Source: Bacteroidota bacterium (lineage in GTDB: Bacteria > Bacteroidota > Bacteroidia > UKL13-3). From it: DNA of 64,000 nt. The stretch is from NCBI GenBank assembly GCA_027487835.1, contig JAIYCU010000013.1, forward strand, positions 62,001 through 126,000, given 5' to 3'. Of this stretch, positions 63,587 through 64,000 are shown one piece after another (positions within the stretch are counted from its first letter, which is position 1; every line of letters begins with the position of its first letter). The position numbers were made by a program, and so were the translations under genes. Under the pieces are notes generated by a model. It had not been told where the DNA came from and searched no databases. It worked only from the letters and a program-made list of their open reading frames with translations.

Positions 63587-64000
63587 ATGCTAAAGAAAAT
63601 TATTTTAAGCACCTTGCTATTAGCTGGTTTCGGTTTGAACCTATTGGCGCAGAAAAAGGATAAAGCAGTTGAAAAAAGTCCGAAATCTGAGACCCCAAGT
63701 CCAAAGACCAAAGATGCCTATCAAATTAATATTACTTTAAAAGGCTTTCCCAACCAAAAATTTTATTTAGGGAATTACTTTGGCGACAAGCAATATTTAA
63801 GAGATAGTGGCAGCACAGATGCCGCAGGAAAAATAGTATTCAGAGGCGTAGAACCTCTGGAGGGTGGAATTTACCTAATCGCCACCGCGCAAAAGTCGTT
63901 AATGTTTGATTTTGTAATTACAGAACAGTTTTTCACTTTAGAAACAGATTCTGCCGACCTAATTCAAAACATGAAGGTGAAAGGCTCTACAGAAAATGAA
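63587..64000 (+). CDS. start of a secreted thioredoxin/AhpC-TSA-type protein with DUF4369-like N-terminus (cut by window end)
   Basis: The frame begins at an ATG with a signal peptide (MLKKIILSTLLLAGFGLNLLAQ) and is open to the window edge (138 codons seen). After a Lys/Pro-rich linker comes INITLKGFPNQKFYLGNYFGD, YLRDSGSTDAAGKIVFRG and GIYLIATAQKSLMFDFVI, the layout of DUF4369 or a related N-terminal domain that precedes TlpA-type redoxin domains in Bacteroidota. The catalytic CxxC would lie outside the window. It is a likely periplasmic disulphide or peroxide enzyme. The signal peptide region contains a GGTTTGAACC element. Confidence 0.7.
   Translation, partial: MLKKIILSTLLLAGFGLNLLAQKKDKAVEKSPKSETPSPKTKDAYQINITLKGFPNQKFYLGNYFGDKQYLRDSGSTDAAGKIVFRGVEPLEGGIYLIATAQKSLMFDFVITEQFFTLETDSADLIQNMKVKGSTENE

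Larger units (their letters stand above)
35102..63641. repeat. dispersed 10-base element GGTT(TG/CA)AACC, eight exact copies
   Basis: Exact copies begin at 35102, 41080, 42465, 43212, 48941, 60127, 60500 and 63632. Looser forms GGTTGAACC occur at 57877 and 59898, and the extended palindrome at 44483. In genes the element is read as G-L-N, G-S-N or V-Q-T, i.e. in different phases and senses, and once it lies between genes, so codon usage does not explain it. I found no exact copy from 1 to 35 kb. Confidence 0.65.

Noticed and set aside
1-64000. tRNA and rRNA genes
   Set aside because: None was seen; no conserved tRNA arm or rRNA core sequence was noticed on either strand.

Overview
The window looks like a chromosome segment of an AT-rich member of the Bacteroidota. 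The evidence is two PKD-rich secreted proteins with C-terminal type IX secretion sorting domains, many lipoproteins with a Cys-Lys/Arg-rich start, PF13568-like outer-membrane barrels, an ECF sigma factor joined to a membrane/barrel protein, and few recognisable Shine-Dalgarno sequences. I cannot name a genus from sequence alone. There are no rRNA or tRNA genes and no CRISPR array.

Region 1 (1-16 kb) is a defence island. Ten plus-strand genes run almost without gaps: a methyltransferase/specificity/histidine-kinase-ATPase fusion (possibly cut at its 5' end by the window edge), a receiver-domain protein, hsdM, hsdS, a DUF6998-like protein, a GIY-YIG protein, a DUF262 (GmrSD-like) protein, an AAA ATPase with a DUF3696-like end, a protein with a RelE-like C-terminus, and hsdR. 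A complete type I restriction-modification system is thus interleaved with five accessory genes and preceded by what looks like a two-component pair whose kinase part is fused to a DNA methyltransferase. A minus-strand PD-(D/E)XK-like protein follows.

Region 2 (16-17.5 kb) is repeat-rich: a strictly phased 22-bp array of about 17 units, a 35-bp array of five units, related inverted motifs, and one small conserved protein gene between them.

Region 3 (17.5-42.2 kb) is entirely plus-strand. It holds an OmpA-family protein, an FAD oxidoreductase, a 7-TM protein and a membrane adenylate cyclase. Then comes a paralogous array in the order A-B-C-D-C-D-C-D-A-B-C-D: A and B are TPR plus outer-membrane-barrel proteins, C and D are two families of propeller-like lipoproteins. 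It ends with a STAND NTPase/WD40 protein and a GAF-adenylate cyclase. The two cyclases that bracket the array have nearly identical catalytic domains. I regard this as the best candidate in the window for an undescribed envelope-to-cAMP signalling system.

Region 4 (42-56 kb) is mixed: a T9SS PKD protein, a GNAT-type acyltransferase, a REP-associated transposase with hairpin arrays, fragments of decayed genes, a CapA-like lipoprotein, a NarL-type two-component operon, a second 22-bp phased array (16-17 units) of unrelated sequence, and a leucine-rich-repeat protein. Region 5 (56-64 kb) has two NOL1/NOP2/Sun rRNA methyltransferases, an ECF sigma factor with its partner, a second T9SS PKD protein and the start of a thioredoxin-type lipid/envelope protein.

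A DNA-level signal crosses regions 3-5: the near-palindrome GGTT(TG/CA)AACC occurs eight times exactly between 35 and 64 kb, in different reading frames and once between genes, and I found none in the first 35 kb.
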